A DNA stretch of 64,000 nt. Origin: Isoptericola peretonis. GTDB taxonomy: Bacteria > Actinomycetota > Actinomycetes > Actinomycetales > Cellulomonadaceae. Positions within the stretch are counted from its first letter, which is position 1, and each line of letters starts with the position of its first letter. The notes below the pieces were generated by a model. That model was given only the letters and a program-made list of their open reading frames with translations, was not told the origin of the DNA and ran no database searches. The stretch lies in contig JALQCY010000004.1 in assembly GCA_023241745.1 (NCBI GenBank), forward strand, positions 186,001-250,000. The letters are read 5' to 3'. The position numbers and the translations under genes are program-made. Below are positions 15,570 through 24,423 of the stretch, in pieces.

Positions 15570-17027
15570 ATGACCCAGACCGCAGGCAGCACAGGGAGCG
15601 CCACCGTGGCGAGCGCGTCCGGCCCGAACCGCTTCGTGCGGTCGGCCGCGGCGCAACGCCGGCTGCACGAGCTCGTGCCGGGCGGTGCGCACACCTACGC
15701 GCGGGGTTCCGACCAGTACCCGGAGGGCATGGCCCCCGTCCTGGTCCGGGGCGAGGGGGCGCGGGTGCAGGACCTCGACGGCAACTGGCTCGTCGAGTAC
15801 GGCATGGGGCTGCGTGCCGTGACGCTGGGCCACGGGTACGCGCCCGTGGCCGACGCCGTGGCCCGCGCGGCCCGGGACGGCGTGAACTTCTCGCGGCCCT
15901 CGGTCTGGGAGCTGCAGGCCGCCGAGCGGTTCCTCGCGCAGGTGCCGGGCGCCGAGATGGTGAAGTTCGCGAAGAACGGCTCCGACGTCACGACGGCGGC
16001 GGTCAAGCTCGCCCGCGTCGCCACCGGCCGCGACCTCGTGGCCGTGTGCACCACGCAGCCGTTCTTCTCCACGGACGACTGGTTCGTCGCCACGACGGCG
16101 ATGTCCGCCGGGATCCCGCAGGCCCATCGCGACCTGACCGTCGGGTTCCGGTACAACGACCTGGACTCGGTCCGCGCGATGCTGGACGCCCACCCCGGCC
16201 GCGTGGCCGCCCTGATCCTCGAGCAGGCCACGGCGACCGCGGAGCCGGCACCCGGCTTCCTCGAGGGGCTGCGCGAGCTCGCCGACCGCGACGGCTTCGT
16301 GCTGATCTTCGACGAGATGATCACCGGGATGCGCTGGGCCGCCGGCGGAGCGCAGTCCGTCTACGGCGTCGTGCCCGACCTGTCCACGTGGGGCAAGGCG
16401 CTCGGCAACGGCTTCTCGGTCTCGGCGCTCGCGGGCCGGGCCGACCTCATGGAGGTCGGCGGTCTGAACACCGACGCCGCGCGGGCGTTCCTGCTGTCCA
16501 CGACGCACGGCGCCGAGACGACCGGGCTGGCGGCGCTGCTGGCAGTCGCCGACGCGTACGCCGGGCGGGACGTCGTCGGGGAGATGGAGAGGCAGGGGGA
16601 GCTGCTGCGCGCGGGGGTCGAGCGGGCCGCCGCCGAGGCGGGCCTCGCGGAGCACCTGACCGTGATGGGCCGCGCGTCGTGCCTCGTCTTCGGCACCCGC
16701 GACCACGAGGGCAAGCCGTCCCAGGCGTTCCGCACCCTGTTCCTGCAGGAGCTCCTGGAGCGCGGCGTCCTGGCGCAGTCGTTCGTGATCTCGGCCGCGC
16801 ACACCGACCTCGACGTCGAGCTCACCGTCGACGCGGTGGTCGGCGCGCTGGAGGTCTACGGCCGTGCGCTCGACGCCGGCACCACCGACGGCCTGCTGCG
16901 GGGGCGGCCCGTGGCACCGGCGATGCGCGAGCGGGCCGCCCCGCGGCGGCTTCCGGACGGCGGAGGGACCGAGGGCGACGGGGCCGGCAGCGTCGCCGGC
17001 CGAGGAACGACGGAGGTCGGGTCATGA
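15570..17027 (+). CDS. class III aminotransferase (glutamate-1-semialdehyde aminomutase-like)
   Basis: The 485-residue PLP enzyme carries LVPGGAHTYARGSDQYPEGMAP, DLDGNWLVEYGMGLRAVTLGHGY, LIFDEMITGMR, and the PLP-lysine motif STWGKALGNGFSVSAL with Lys276. The family moves amino groups onto keto groups or within one molecule. In an EPS operon it probably aminates a nucleotide-sugar intermediate or makes a small amino-acid-like decoration. The ATG at 15570 follows CCCAGGGAGC. The C-terminus is extended by a Gly/Arg-rich tail. It heads an operon of seven genes joined by four-base overlaps, running to the DUF4038 gene at 23462. Confidence 0.87.
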   Translation: MTQTAGSTGSATVASASGPNRFVRSAAAQRRLHELVPGGAHTYARGSDQYPEGMAPVLVRGEGARVQDLDGNWLVEYGMGLRAVTLGHGYAPVADAVARAARDGVNFSRPSVWELQAAERFLAQVPGAEMVKFAKNGSDVTTAAVKLARVATGRDLVAVCTTQPFFSTDDWFVATTAMSAGIPQAHRDLTVGFRYNDLDSVRAMLDAHPGRVAALILEQATATAEPAPGFLEGLRELADRDGFVLIFDEMITGMRWAAGGAQSVYGVVPDLSTWGKALGNGFSVSALAGRADLMEVGGLNTDAARAFLLSTTHGAETTGLAALLAVADAYAGRDVVGEMERQGELLRAGVERAAAEAGLAEHLTVMGRASCLVFGTRDHEGKPSQAFRTLFLQELLERGVLAQSFVISAAHTDLDVELTVDAVVGALEVYGRALDAGTTDGLLRGRPVAPAMRERAAPRRLPDGGGTEGDGAGSVAGRGTTEVGS

Positions 17028-17911
17028 AGGTCGTGCTGTTCTGCGGCGGTCTGGGGATGCGCATGCGCTCCGGCCCCGAGTCGCTGCCCAAGCCGATGAT
17101 GTCGATCGGGTCCCGCCCGGTCCTGTGGCACATCATGAAGTACTACGCGCACTTCGGGCACACGGAGTTCATCCTGTGCCTGGGGTACGGCGCGTCGGTC
17201 GTCAAGGACTACTTCCTGAACTACTCGGAGGCCCACTCGAACGACTTCGTCCTCACCAAGGGCGGGGACCAGGTCGAGCTGCTCTCGAGCGACATCAGCG
17301 AGTGGCGCATCACGTTCGTCGACACCGGGATCGACACCCCGATCGGCGAGCGGCTGCGGCGCGTCCGCCCGTACCTGGAGGACGACGACGTCTTCCTCGC
17401 GAACTACGGCGACGTGCTCACCGACGCGCCGATGAACGAGATCGTCCAGGAGCTCGTCGACACCGACGCGGTCGGCTCGCTCCTGGCGGTGCCCCCGCAG
17501 GACTCGTTCCACGTGGTGCGCTACGACGCCGACGGCACGATGCGCGACCTCGAGCCGGTGGCCGGTATGACCATGTGCATCAACGGCGGCTACTTCGTGC
17601 TGCGCCAGGGCATCTTCGACTACCTGGACGAGGGCGACGACCTCGTCATGAACGGCTGCGTGCGGGCCGCCCGCGACGGACGGTTCCGTGCCGTGGGCTA
17701 CGAGGGGTTCTGGGCTCCCATGGACACGCTGAAGGAACGCCACATGCTCGAGGAGATGGATCGCCAGGGACGCAGGCCGTGGGCCGTGTGGGAGCACGCG
17801 CCGGGCACGCTGCGCCCTCGCCGCGCGACCGCGGCGCCGCTCACGGCCGTGGCGTCGTCGCCTGACCGCGACCTCGCGCCGGTGCTGAGCGTGTCGGGCA
17901 CGGCCCAGTGA
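17024..17911 (+). CDS. sugar-1-phosphate nucleotidyltransferase (RfbF-like cytidylyltransferase family)
   Basis: The 295-residue protein begins MKVVLFCGGLGMRMRSGPESLPKPMM, the signature of sugar nucleotidyltransferases, with the substrate-binding Lys at residue 23. Further family sequence includes SRPVLWHIMKYYAHFGHTEFILCLGYG and the metal site NYGDVLTD. It resembles glucose-1-phosphate cytidylyltransferases, so it may make the CDP-sugar used by the neighbouring epimerase and methyltransferase genes. The C-terminal 50 residues (after MDTLKERHMLEEMDRQG) extend past the catalytic domain. The ATG overlaps the aminotransferase stop, and the TGA overlaps the next GTG. Confidence 0.85.
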   Translation: MKVVLFCGGLGMRMRSGPESLPKPMMSIGSRPVLWHIMKYYAHFGHTEFILCLGYGASVVKDYFLNYSEAHSNDFVLTKGGDQVELLSSDISEWRITFVDTGIDTPIGERLRRVRPYLEDDDVFLANYGDVLTDAPMNEIVQELVDTDAVGSLLAVPPQDSFHVVRYDADGTMRDLEPVAGMTMCINGGYFVLRQGIFDYLDEGDDLVMNGCVRAARDGRFRAVGYEGFWAPMDTLKERHMLEEMDRQGRRPWAVWEHAPGTLRPRRATAAPLTAVASSPDRDLAPVLSVSGTAQ

Positions 17912-18567
17912 TCGGGCTGGTCCCGCCGCAGGGGCCCCTGCGGGTGCTGTGCGTCGCGGCGCACCCCGACGACGTCGAGATCGCCTGCGGCGGGACCCTC
18001 CTCGCGCTCGCGGCGCGCGGCGGCGTGCAGGTCGTGGTCGCGACGCTCACCGGGACGCCCGAACGGTGCGCCGAGGCCGAGGGGGCGGCCCAGGCGTTCA
18101 GCCCGGGCGCGACCAGCCGGTTCTGGTCGTTCCCCGACGGCCGCCTGCCGGAGCACTGGGGCGCGGTCAAGGACGCGCTCGAACGGCTGGCCCGCGACCT
18201 GGAGCCGGAGGGGAGGGTCGACCTGGTGCTCGCGCCGAGCCCGCAGGACGCGCACCAGGACCACCGGCTCGTCGGCGAGCTGGTGCCGACGGTGTGGCGC
18301 GACGCCCTGGTGCTCGAGTACGAGATCCCGAAATGGGACGGCGACCTGCGCCGCGTGACGACGTACGTGCCGGTCGGCCGCGAGGACGCGCGTCGCAAGG
18401 TGGAGCTGCTGTCCAAGCACTACCCGTCCCAGACCGCCCGCGACTGGTGGGACGACGAGACGTTCCTCGGCCTGATGCGCCTGCGGGGGATGGAGTGCCG
18501 GTCGGCGTACGCCGAGGGCTACACCGTGCGCAAGCAGCGTCTGGACCTAGGGTCGGGCGCCCCGTGA
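17908..18567 (+). CDS. PIG-L/LmbE family deacetylase
   Basis: The 219-residue product has the zinc-binding signature AAHPDDVEIACGG (His19, Asp22) and the distal HQDHR motif of LmbE-like N-acetylglucosamine deacetylases. It most likely removes acetyl from an acetamido sugar during EPS repeat-unit assembly. The GTG start overlaps the previous stop (GTGA), and the stop overlaps the pyruvyltransferase GTG in the same way. The genes on both sides act on sugar intermediates, which fits this role rather than mycothiol synthesis (MshB), whose gene usually stands apart. Confidence 0.88.
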   Translation: MIGLVPPQGPLRVLCVAAHPDDVEIACGGTLLALAARGGVQVVVATLTGTPERCAEAEGAAQAFSPGATSRFWSFPDGRLPEHWGAVKDALERLARDLEPEGRVDLVLAPSPQDAHQDHRLVGELVPTVWRDALVLEYEIPKWDGDLRRVTTYVPVGREDARRKVELLSKHYPSQTARDWWDDETFLGLMRLRGMECRSAYAEGYTVRKQRLDLGSGAP

Positions 18568-19919
18568 CCCGCGCACCGCGAGGCGTCACGGGGACGGGCG
18601 GCCCGCGCGTCGCCCTGTTCGGCGAGGTCGGCGTAGGCAACCTCGGCAACGACGCCTCCTTCGCGGCATGCGCCCGGCTCCTGCGCGAGCGGGTCCCCGG
18701 CGCGCGGATCGCCGCGATGGGCCGCGACGTCGGCCTCGCCGGCGCGGGCAGCGTGGCCGGCGTCGAGGGGATCCACGGCTACGACGACGCCGTGCCGCTG
18801 GGCTCGGCCCTCGGGCTCCGGCTGCGCAGGTCCGGGCGGACGGGTCCGGTCGCGCGAACCCTGTCGAAGCTGGCGGACCTGGGCCACCTCGTGCGGGTCG
18901 TGGGCGACTTCGACGCCGTGGTCGTCCCCGGGACGGGCGTGCTCGAGCGCGAGCACCGGCGGGGGCCGGGCGGCGTGCTCGTGTGGCTGGTTCTCCTGGC
19001 GGTCGCGTGCCGCGTGCGCGGCGTGCCGCTCGCGTGGTTCGCGATCGGCGGCAGCTCGTACGCGAGCCGGTGGCCCGCGTGGACGGCGGGCCTCGCGGCG
19101 AGAGGAGCGCGCCACCGCACCTTCCGCGACGTCGAGACCCGCGACGCCCTCCCCGCCTGGTCGGCCGCGGCGGACGACGTCGTGACGCACGACGTCGTGC
19201 TCGGACGCGACGAGGCCGTGGCCGGCGACGCGCCGCCCGGCCGGCCGGCCGGCGTCCGCACCGTCGCGGTGGGCGTGATCGACCACGACCCGCCCGGCCC
19301 GTCGGGTGCCGAGCTCAGGCGCCGGTACGTCGCCCGGGTCGCGGGGCTGGTCCGCATGCTCACCCGTACGGGTTTCGCCGTCGAGCTGGTCTCGGCGGAC
19401 CGGGCCGACCGCGAGGCGGTCGCCGCGGTGCTGGCGGCCCTGGACGAGGGCCGCGACGACGCGCCCGCCGTCGGGACGGGCGGCGGCGCGGCCCCGCAGG
19501 ACCTGGCACCGGTGACCGTCGTGCCCGCGGAGGAGGGCGACCTGGACGCCCTGATCGCCCGGCTCGCCGCCGCGGACGTCGTCGTCGCCAGCCGCTACCA
19601 CGTGCTCGTCGCCGCCGCGCTGGCTCGCCGACCGGTCGTGGCGCTGAGCCACGCCGACAAGGACGGCGCGCTCCTGCGCCGGGCGGGTCTGGAACGCTAC
19701 CTGGTGCCGATCGACGACCTGGAGCCCGAGCGCATCGCCGGGCTCGTGTCGGCGGCGCACGCCGACGGCGAGCGGGTGGCGGGGCTGCTCGACGCCCTGT
19801 GCCGCGCGGGGCACGCCTCCGTGCACGCCGAGGCGGACAGGCTCGTCGACGTGCTCGGGCTCGCCCCGGGGGGCCGCGCCGGCGGCCGGGCCCGCGACCT
19901 GGCCCGGGAGGCGTCGTGA
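18564..19919 (+). CDS. polysaccharide pyruvyl transferase family protein
   Basis: The 451-residue protein is a GT-B-like pyruvyltransferase (CsaB/WcaK family), which attaches a pyruvate ketal from phosphoenolpyruvate to a sugar. Family features are VALFGEVGVGNLGNDASF at the N-terminus, VVPGTGVLE, and the catalytic ASRYHVLVAAALARRPVVAL near the C-terminus. An insert of acidic and Gly-rich residues (around 19.4-19.5 kb) makes it longer than its paralogue two genes downstream. The start GTG overlaps the previous stop. Pyruvylation would give the polymer negative charge. Confidence 0.87.
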   Translation: MTRAPRGVTGTGGPRVALFGEVGVGNLGNDASFAACARLLRERVPGARIAAMGRDVGLAGAGSVAGVEGIHGYDDAVPLGSALGLRLRRSGRTGPVARTLSKLADLGHLVRVVGDFDAVVVPGTGVLEREHRRGPGGVLVWLVLLAVACRVRGVPLAWFAIGGSSYASRWPAWTAGLAARGARHRTFRDVETRDALPAWSAAADDVVTHDVVLGRDEAVAGDAPPGRPAGVRTVAVGVIDHDPPGPSGAELRRRYVARVAGLVRMLTRTGFAVELVSADRADREAVAAVLAALDEGRDDAPAVGTGGGAAPQDLAPVTVVPAEEGDLDALIARLAAADVVVASRYHVLVAAALARRPVVALSHADKDGALLRRAGLERYLVPIDDLEPERIAGLVSAAHADGERVAGLLDALCRAGHASVHAEADRLVDVLGLAPGGRAGGRARDLAREAS

Positions 19920-20833
19920 CCGCCGCCCCACGGGTGACCATCGGCGTCCCCGTGCACGACGGCGAGCGGTACCTCCCGCAGGCGCTCGCGGCCCTCGAGC
20001 ACCAGGACCTCGGCGACTTCGCGGTGGTCGTGGCGGACAACGCCTCCACGGACGGCACCCAGGAGATCGGGCGCGCGGCCGCAGCCCGCGACCCGCGGTT
20101 CACGTACGTGCGGCACGAGGTGAACATCGGCGGCGGGCACAACGCGGAGTGGCTGCTCGACCACGCCCGCTCGCCGCTGTTCGCGTGGGCGTACCACGAC
20201 GACCTGCGCGACCCGGCGTGGCTGCGCCGCAGCGTCGAGGTGCTGGACGACGCGGGCGCAGCAGCCGTGTGCGCCGTCCCGCGCGTGGTGCTCGTCGACA
20301 CCGAGGACCGGGAGGTCGGCGAGCACCACGACGGCGACGCCGCCCTCGCCGGAGGCCTCGCCGGGGCCTCGCCGCACGCGCGCCTGGGGACGGTGCTGCG
20401 GCGGATGGTCGGTCAGGTCGGGTTCGGCCTGATGCGCACGGCGGCGGCGCGGGCCGCGGGCGGCGTCCGGGTCTCGACAGCGGGGGAGATGGTGCTGCCG
20501 GCGGCCCTCGCCCTGGCCGGCCGCCTCGAGGTGGTGCCCGAGCGCGGGCTGCTGCGCATCCGCACGCACGACCAGCGGCACGGCGGGGACCGCGCCACCG
20601 AGGCGGCGTGGGTGGACCCCAGCCGGCCCCGCACCGTGTTCCCGTACTCGCGGTCCACGTTCCTCCTGCTGCAGGCCGTGGGGGCCGCGCCGCTCGACCG
20701 CGCCGAGCGCGTGCGGTGCGCCGCCACGGTGCTCGCGCGCTGGACCGCGCCGGGATGGCGCAGCATCGTCGGGGACGTCGCCCGCCTGCCCCGGGACGCC
20801 GGGCTCGTCGGGGCGCGCCGGAGGGTCGCGTGA
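19916..20833 (+). CDS. glycosyltransferase family 2
   Basis: The 305-residue GT2 enzyme begins VTIGVPVHDGERYLPQALAALEHQDL, followed by VVADNASTDGTQEIGRAAA for the nucleotide-binding strand and WAYHDDLRDPAW for the metal-binding region (HDD in place of DxD). It lies between the two pyruvyltransferase genes with GTGA overlaps on each side, so the three proteins are probably made in equal amounts and act on the same sugar. The donor sugar is unknown. Confidence 0.87.
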   Translation: MTAAPRVTIGVPVHDGERYLPQALAALEHQDLGDFAVVVADNASTDGTQEIGRAAAARDPRFTYVRHEVNIGGGHNAEWLLDHARSPLFAWAYHDDLRDPAWLRRSVEVLDDAGAAAVCAVPRVVLVDTEDREVGEHHDGDAALAGGLAGASPHARLGTVLRRMVGQVGFGLMRTAAARAAGGVRVSTAGEMVLPAALALAGRLEVVPERGLLRIRTHDQRHGGDRATEAAWVDPSRPRTVFPYSRSTFLLLQAVGAAPLDRAERVRCAATVLARWTAPGWRSIVGDVARLPRDAGLVGARRRVA

Positions 20834-22023
20834 GACCGGTGCGGCGGGTCGCGTTCTTCGGCGAGACGGGCATCGGCAACTACGGGAACGAGGCGTCGCT
20901 CGTCGCCGGGCTGCGGCTGCTCGACGGGACGGAGGCGCGGGCGCTGGCCGTGGCGCAGCTGCCCGCTGTCGTCGAGGCCACGCTCGGCCTCGACGCGGTG
21001 GAGATCCGGCACCCGAGCGCCCCCCGGCGCGGGATCAAGGGTCTGCTCGGCCGCGTGGCCGACGTCGTGCACCTGGGGCGGACGGTGCGGTCGGTGGACG
21101 CCGTCGTCGTGCCGGGCACCGGCATCTTCGAGGGTCAGGGCCAGCGCCCCCGCGGCATCCCCTTCTCGCTGTTCTGGCTCGCCGCCTGGTCGCGCGTGCA
21201 CCGCCGCCCGCTGCTGCTCCTCAGCGTGGGGGTCGACGACCAGGGGTCGCCGGGCGTGCGCTGGTTCTTCGCCCGGACGCTCTCCTGGTCGGCCTTCGTC
21301 ACCGTGCGGGACGAGGGTTCCGCCCGGGCCGTCGCCGGGCTGGGGGTGCGTCGGGAGACGGCCGTGGTGCCCGACCTCGTGCTGCGCCGCGGCCCCGTCA
21401 CCGCGGACCCCGCCCTCGGCACGGCGCAGACCGACCCGCTGGTGGCGGTCGGGGTCATGGACTGGGGCGGCACCGAGCGCGACGCCGACCGGGAGCGGTA
21501 CACCGGCCGCGGCGTCGTGCTCGTGCGGGCGCTGCTCGACACGGGGGCCGGCGTGCGGGTGGTGACCGGCGAGGACCTGGACCTGCGCGTGGCCCGCGAG
21601 GTGGTGCGCCGCGTCCGGGAGGCCGACCCGCGGGCCGCCGTCGAGCTGAGCGAGGCCCGCACCGTGGAGGACGTCGCGCACGCCCTCGGCGGGTGCCACG
21701 CCCTGGTCGCCGCGCGGTACCACAACCTGGTCGCGGCGGTGAGCGAGGGCGTCCCCGTGGTCGCCACCGGGTACGGGCCCAAGCAGGCGGCGCTCGTGGC
21801 GCACTACGCGCCGCCGGGCCGGGGACGGTCCCGGGCGCACGACCGGGACACCTACGACACGGCGGCCGTCGTCGCGCAGGTGCGCGAGATCCTGGCCGAC
21901 CACGCCGCGGAGTCGGCGTGGGTGCGGGACGTCGCGGAGTCCGACCGCGCCGCCGTCGTCGCGCAGGAGGACCGGGCGCGCGACCTGCTCGGACTCCGCG
22001 CGGCCCGCCGGGTGGCGTCGTGA
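20830..22023 (+). CDS. polysaccharide pyruvyl transferase family protein
   Basis: This is the second pyruvyltransferase of the operon, 397 residues. It has AFFGETGIGNYGNEASLVAGL, DAVVVPGTGIFEGQGQRPRGIPFSLFW, LLLLSVGVDDQGSPGVRWFFARTL and the active-site region ALVAARYHNLVAAVSEGVPVVATGYGPKQAAL. It aligns with the protein encoded at 18564-19919 in the N-terminal and RYH motifs but differs widely elsewhere, so it is not a recent duplicate. It may modify a different position or sugar. It is coupled by GTGA to the GT2 gene before it and the DUF4038 gene after it. Confidence 0.87.
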   Translation: MRPVRRVAFFGETGIGNYGNEASLVAGLRLLDGTEARALAVAQLPAVVEATLGLDAVEIRHPSAPRRGIKGLLGRVADVVHLGRTVRSVDAVVVPGTGIFEGQGQRPRGIPFSLFWLAAWSRVHRRPLLLLSVGVDDQGSPGVRWFFARTLSWSAFVTVRDEGSARAVAGLGVRRETAVVPDLVLRRGPVTADPALGTAQTDPLVAVGVMDWGGTERDADRERYTGRGVVLVRALLDTGAGVRVVTGEDLDLRVAREVVRRVREADPRAAVELSEARTVEDVAHALGGCHALVAARYHNLVAAVSEGVPVVATGYGPKQAALVAHYAPPGRGRSRAHDRDTYDTAAVVAQVREILADHAAESAWVRDVAESDRAAVVAQEDRARDLLGLRAARRVAS

Positions 22024-23462
22024 GCCGGCGGGCCGCCCTGCGCCTCCTGGCGGTGCTCGTGGCGGCGGCCGTGGTCGTCGCCGTCGCCGTCGTGGGCTAC
22101 CGCGTGCTGCGGCCGGGCACCCCCGAGCAGGACGGGTGGTACGAGCGCCCGCCGGCGGCCGACGCGCCCCTGCGCGCGGTGACCCCGTCGACGGCGCGGC
22201 CCGCGGACGGCGGCGGCGCGCCGTTCGTCACGGCGGTCGCGGACGGCGGCCGGTACTTCGTGGACCAGGACGGCGCACCGATCCTCGTGCGCGGCGACGC
22301 GCCCTGGTCGCTCCTGGTGGACCTGAGCCCGGCGGAGGCCGAGACGTACCTCACCACCCGGTCGGAGCAGGGCTTCAACGCCCTGCTCGTGTCCCTGCTG
22401 GGCAACCCGGCGAACGGCGGACCGTCGGCGGACGGCGCCACGGTGGACGGTCTGCTCCCGTTCGTCGACGGCGACGTCACCCGCTGGAACGCGCCGTACT
22501 GGGACCGCGCGCACGACACCCTGGCGCGGGCGGCCGACCTCGGCCTGACGGTGCTGCTCTACCCCGTCGACAGCTGGACGCTCGACGAGCCGTTCGGCTC
22601 GCCGAGCGTCGCGGTCTGTCACGACTACGGGGCGATGGTCGGCGAGTGGGCCGCGGACCTGCCCCACGTGCTCTGGATGGCCGGCGGGGACTACACGCCG
22701 GAGCCCGCCGACGACGCGTGCCTCGAGGCGGTGCAGGAGGGCATCCGGTCCACCGGCGACTCCCGGCCCTTCTCGGCACAGCTCATCACGGTGCGGTTCG
22801 CCGGCCAGGACCCCCACTGGGACCCGCTGGTCGACTGGGACTTCGTGTACAGCTATCAGCCCGTCTACGAGGCCGTGCGCGAGGCGTACGACACCGGGCC
22901 CGTGCGCCCCGCGCTGCTCGCCGAGTCGAACTACGAGGGCGAGAACAACATGGGTGACCAGCCCACCACCACCGAGACGCTGCGGCGCCAGGTGCTCTGG
23001 GCGATCACCTCCGGCTCTCCGGGGGACGTGTACGGCACCGAGGACTGGGAGTTCCTGCCCGGCTGGCAGGACCGCCTGCGCTCCGAGGGCGCCGAGCAGG
23101 TGGCACGGCTGCGCGACGTGGTCGCGTCGCTCCCGTGGTGGACGCTCGTGCCCGACGACGGGGCGCTGCTCACCGGCGGCGCGGGCGGGAACCCGGACGC
23201 ATTCGACCAGCTCGAGACCGACCTCGCCACCGCCGCGGCGAGCCCCGACGGCGACCTCGCCCTCGTCTACGTGCCGACCGAGCGCACCGTCACCCTCGAC
23301 GTCGACCGGCTCGCGCCCGGGTCGCGGGCGTGGTGGGTGGACCCGACGACGGGCGAGCCCGCACCGGCGTCGCTCGCCGGGTCGATGACGACACCGGGCG
23401 CGAACGCCGCGGGCGACCACGACTGGCTGCTCGTGCTGGGCACGCACCCGGTCGACGGCTGA
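22020..23462 (+). CDS. membrane-anchored DUF4038 (apiosidase-like) glycoside hydrolase
   Basis: The 480-residue protein starts with a signal anchor (LRLLAVLVAAAVVVAVAVVGYRV). A DUF4038 TIM barrel follows: GRYFVDQDGAPILVRGDAPWSLL is the usual entry, with LWMAGGDYTPEP and LLAESNYEGE as later barrel strands carrying acidic residues. A C-terminal beta domain contains TLDVDRLAPGSRAWWVDPTTGE. DUF4038 proteins include apiosidase-like hydrolases. In the last position of an EPS operon it is likely an extracytoplasmic enzyme that trims or releases the polymer. Its stop is 16 bases from the stop of the convergent GT2 gene. Confidence 0.8.
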   Translation: MSRRAALRLLAVLVAAAVVVAVAVVGYRVLRPGTPEQDGWYERPPAADAPLRAVTPSTARPADGGGAPFVTAVADGGRYFVDQDGAPILVRGDAPWSLLVDLSPAEAETYLTTRSEQGFNALLVSLLGNPANGGPSADGATVDGLLPFVDGDVTRWNAPYWDRAHDTLARAADLGLTVLLYPVDSWTLDEPFGSPSVAVCHDYGAMVGEWAADLPHVLWMAGGDYTPEPADDACLEAVQEGIRSTGDSRPFSAQLITVRFAGQDPHWDPLVDWDFVYSYQPVYEAVREAYDTGPVRPALLAESNYEGENNMGDQPTTTETLRRQVLWAITSGSPGDVYGTEDWEFLPGWQDRLRSEGAEQVARLRDVVASLPWWTLVPDDGALLTGGAGGNPDAFDQLETDLATAAASPDGDLALVYVPTERTVTLDVDRLAPGSRAWWVDPTTGEPAPASLAGSMTTPGANAAGDHDWLLVLGTHPVDG

Positions 23463-23478
23463 CCTGTCGGGACCGGCC

Positions 23479-24417
23479 TCAGGCGCCGCCGAGCCGGTTC
23501 CGCACCCGGCGGGCCGCCTCGTGGGCCGCGGCACGGGCGTCGAGCCGCACGGCGCGCCCGAGCATGCGGACGGCCCCGGGGACCCGCCCGCGACGCAGGC
23601 GGTCCAGGCCCTCGCCCACGGAGTCGGCGGCGTCCCGGGCGTCGAGCGCGGCGAGGTTCGCCCGCACGTCGTCGAGCACCTGCGGGTCCGGGTGGTGCTC
23701 GGCGCCCCACAGCTGCATGGCGATCATGCGGCGCGAGGCGTCGTGCAGGTCGGTGGGGAGCACCTTCGTGACGTTCTGCTCGTGCCGCCGGTAGAGCGTC
23801 AGCACCTCGGGGACGCCGACGAGGCGCGAGTACTGCAGCAGCCGGAACGTGAGGTCGGTGTCCTCGGCGTAGCGGAACGAGGGGTTGAACCCGCCCACGC
23901 GCAGCAGCTCGGTGCGCCGATACAGCATCGAGACCACGTTGGGGAACGGGTACCGGCCGGAGAGCAGGTCCCTCCCTGACTCGCCGCCGGCGACGAAGAG
24001 CGGGCCCCGGCGCTCGCCGCCGGAGTCGATGAAGTCGACGGACGAGTACGCGGCGCCCGCGTCGGGGGCGCCGTCGAGCGCGGCCACCAGCGCCTGGAGC
24101 CGGTCCGGCAGCCACACGTCGTCGTCGTCGAGGAACGTCACGTACTCGCCGCGGGCGAGCGCCGCCCCGTGGTTGAGCGGGACCGACACGACGTGCCCCG
24201 CCTCGCGCACCACGACGGCGCCCGGGACGGCCGACGCCGCTGCGCGCACGCCGTCCGGGTCGGGCGAGCCGTTGTCCATGACGACCAGCCGCCAGTCGGT
24301 GAACGACTGGTCCTTGACGCTCTGGAGCGCCTCGGCGAGGTAGGGGGAGACGCGGTTGGTCGACATGACCACCGTCACGCGAGCGGTGCCCATCAGATTG
24401 CCCATCGGATTGCCCAT
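23479..24417 (-). CDS. glycosyltransferase family 2
   Basis: The 312-residue GT2 enzyme shows VTVVMSTNRVSPYLAEALQSVKDQSFTDWRLVVMDNGS, then the metal site VTFLDDDDVWLPDRL, then GGFNPSFRYAEDTDLTFRLLQYSRL. Its start lies in a triple 12-base repeat giving three in-frame ATG codons (24417, 24405, 24393). The first overlaps the permease stop as TGATG, which supports translational coupling and that start. A long Ala/Arg-rich helix region ends the protein. It is the last gene of the Wzt-Wzm operon, so it may act on the polymer exported by that transporter. Confidence 0.87.
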   Translation of the reverse strand: MGNPMGNLMGTARVTVVMSTNRVSPYLAEALQSVKDQSFTDWRLVVMDNGSPDPDGVRAAASAVPGAVVVREAGHVVSVPLNHGAALARGEYVTFLDDDDVWLPDRLQALVAALDGAPDAGAAYSSVDFIDSGGERRGPLFVAGGESGRDLLSGRYPFPNVVSMLYRRTELLRVGGFNPSFRYAEDTDLTFRLLQYSRLVGVPEVLTLYRRHEQNVTKVLPTDLHDASRRMIAMQLWGAEHHPDPQVLDDVRANLAALDARDAADSVGEGLDRLRRGRVPGAVRMLGRAVRLDARAAAHEAARRVRNRLGGA

Positions 24418-24423
24418 CAGATC
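24388..24423. repeat. three 12-bp tandem repeats over a start codon
   Basis: Units GCCCATCAGATT, GCCCATCGGATT and GCCCATCAGATC run head to tail. Read on the minus strand, each unit supplies an in-frame ATG-GGC, so the GT2 protein begins with repeats of MGN. Changes in copy number would keep the frame and shift the start by four residues each. Confidence 0.9.
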
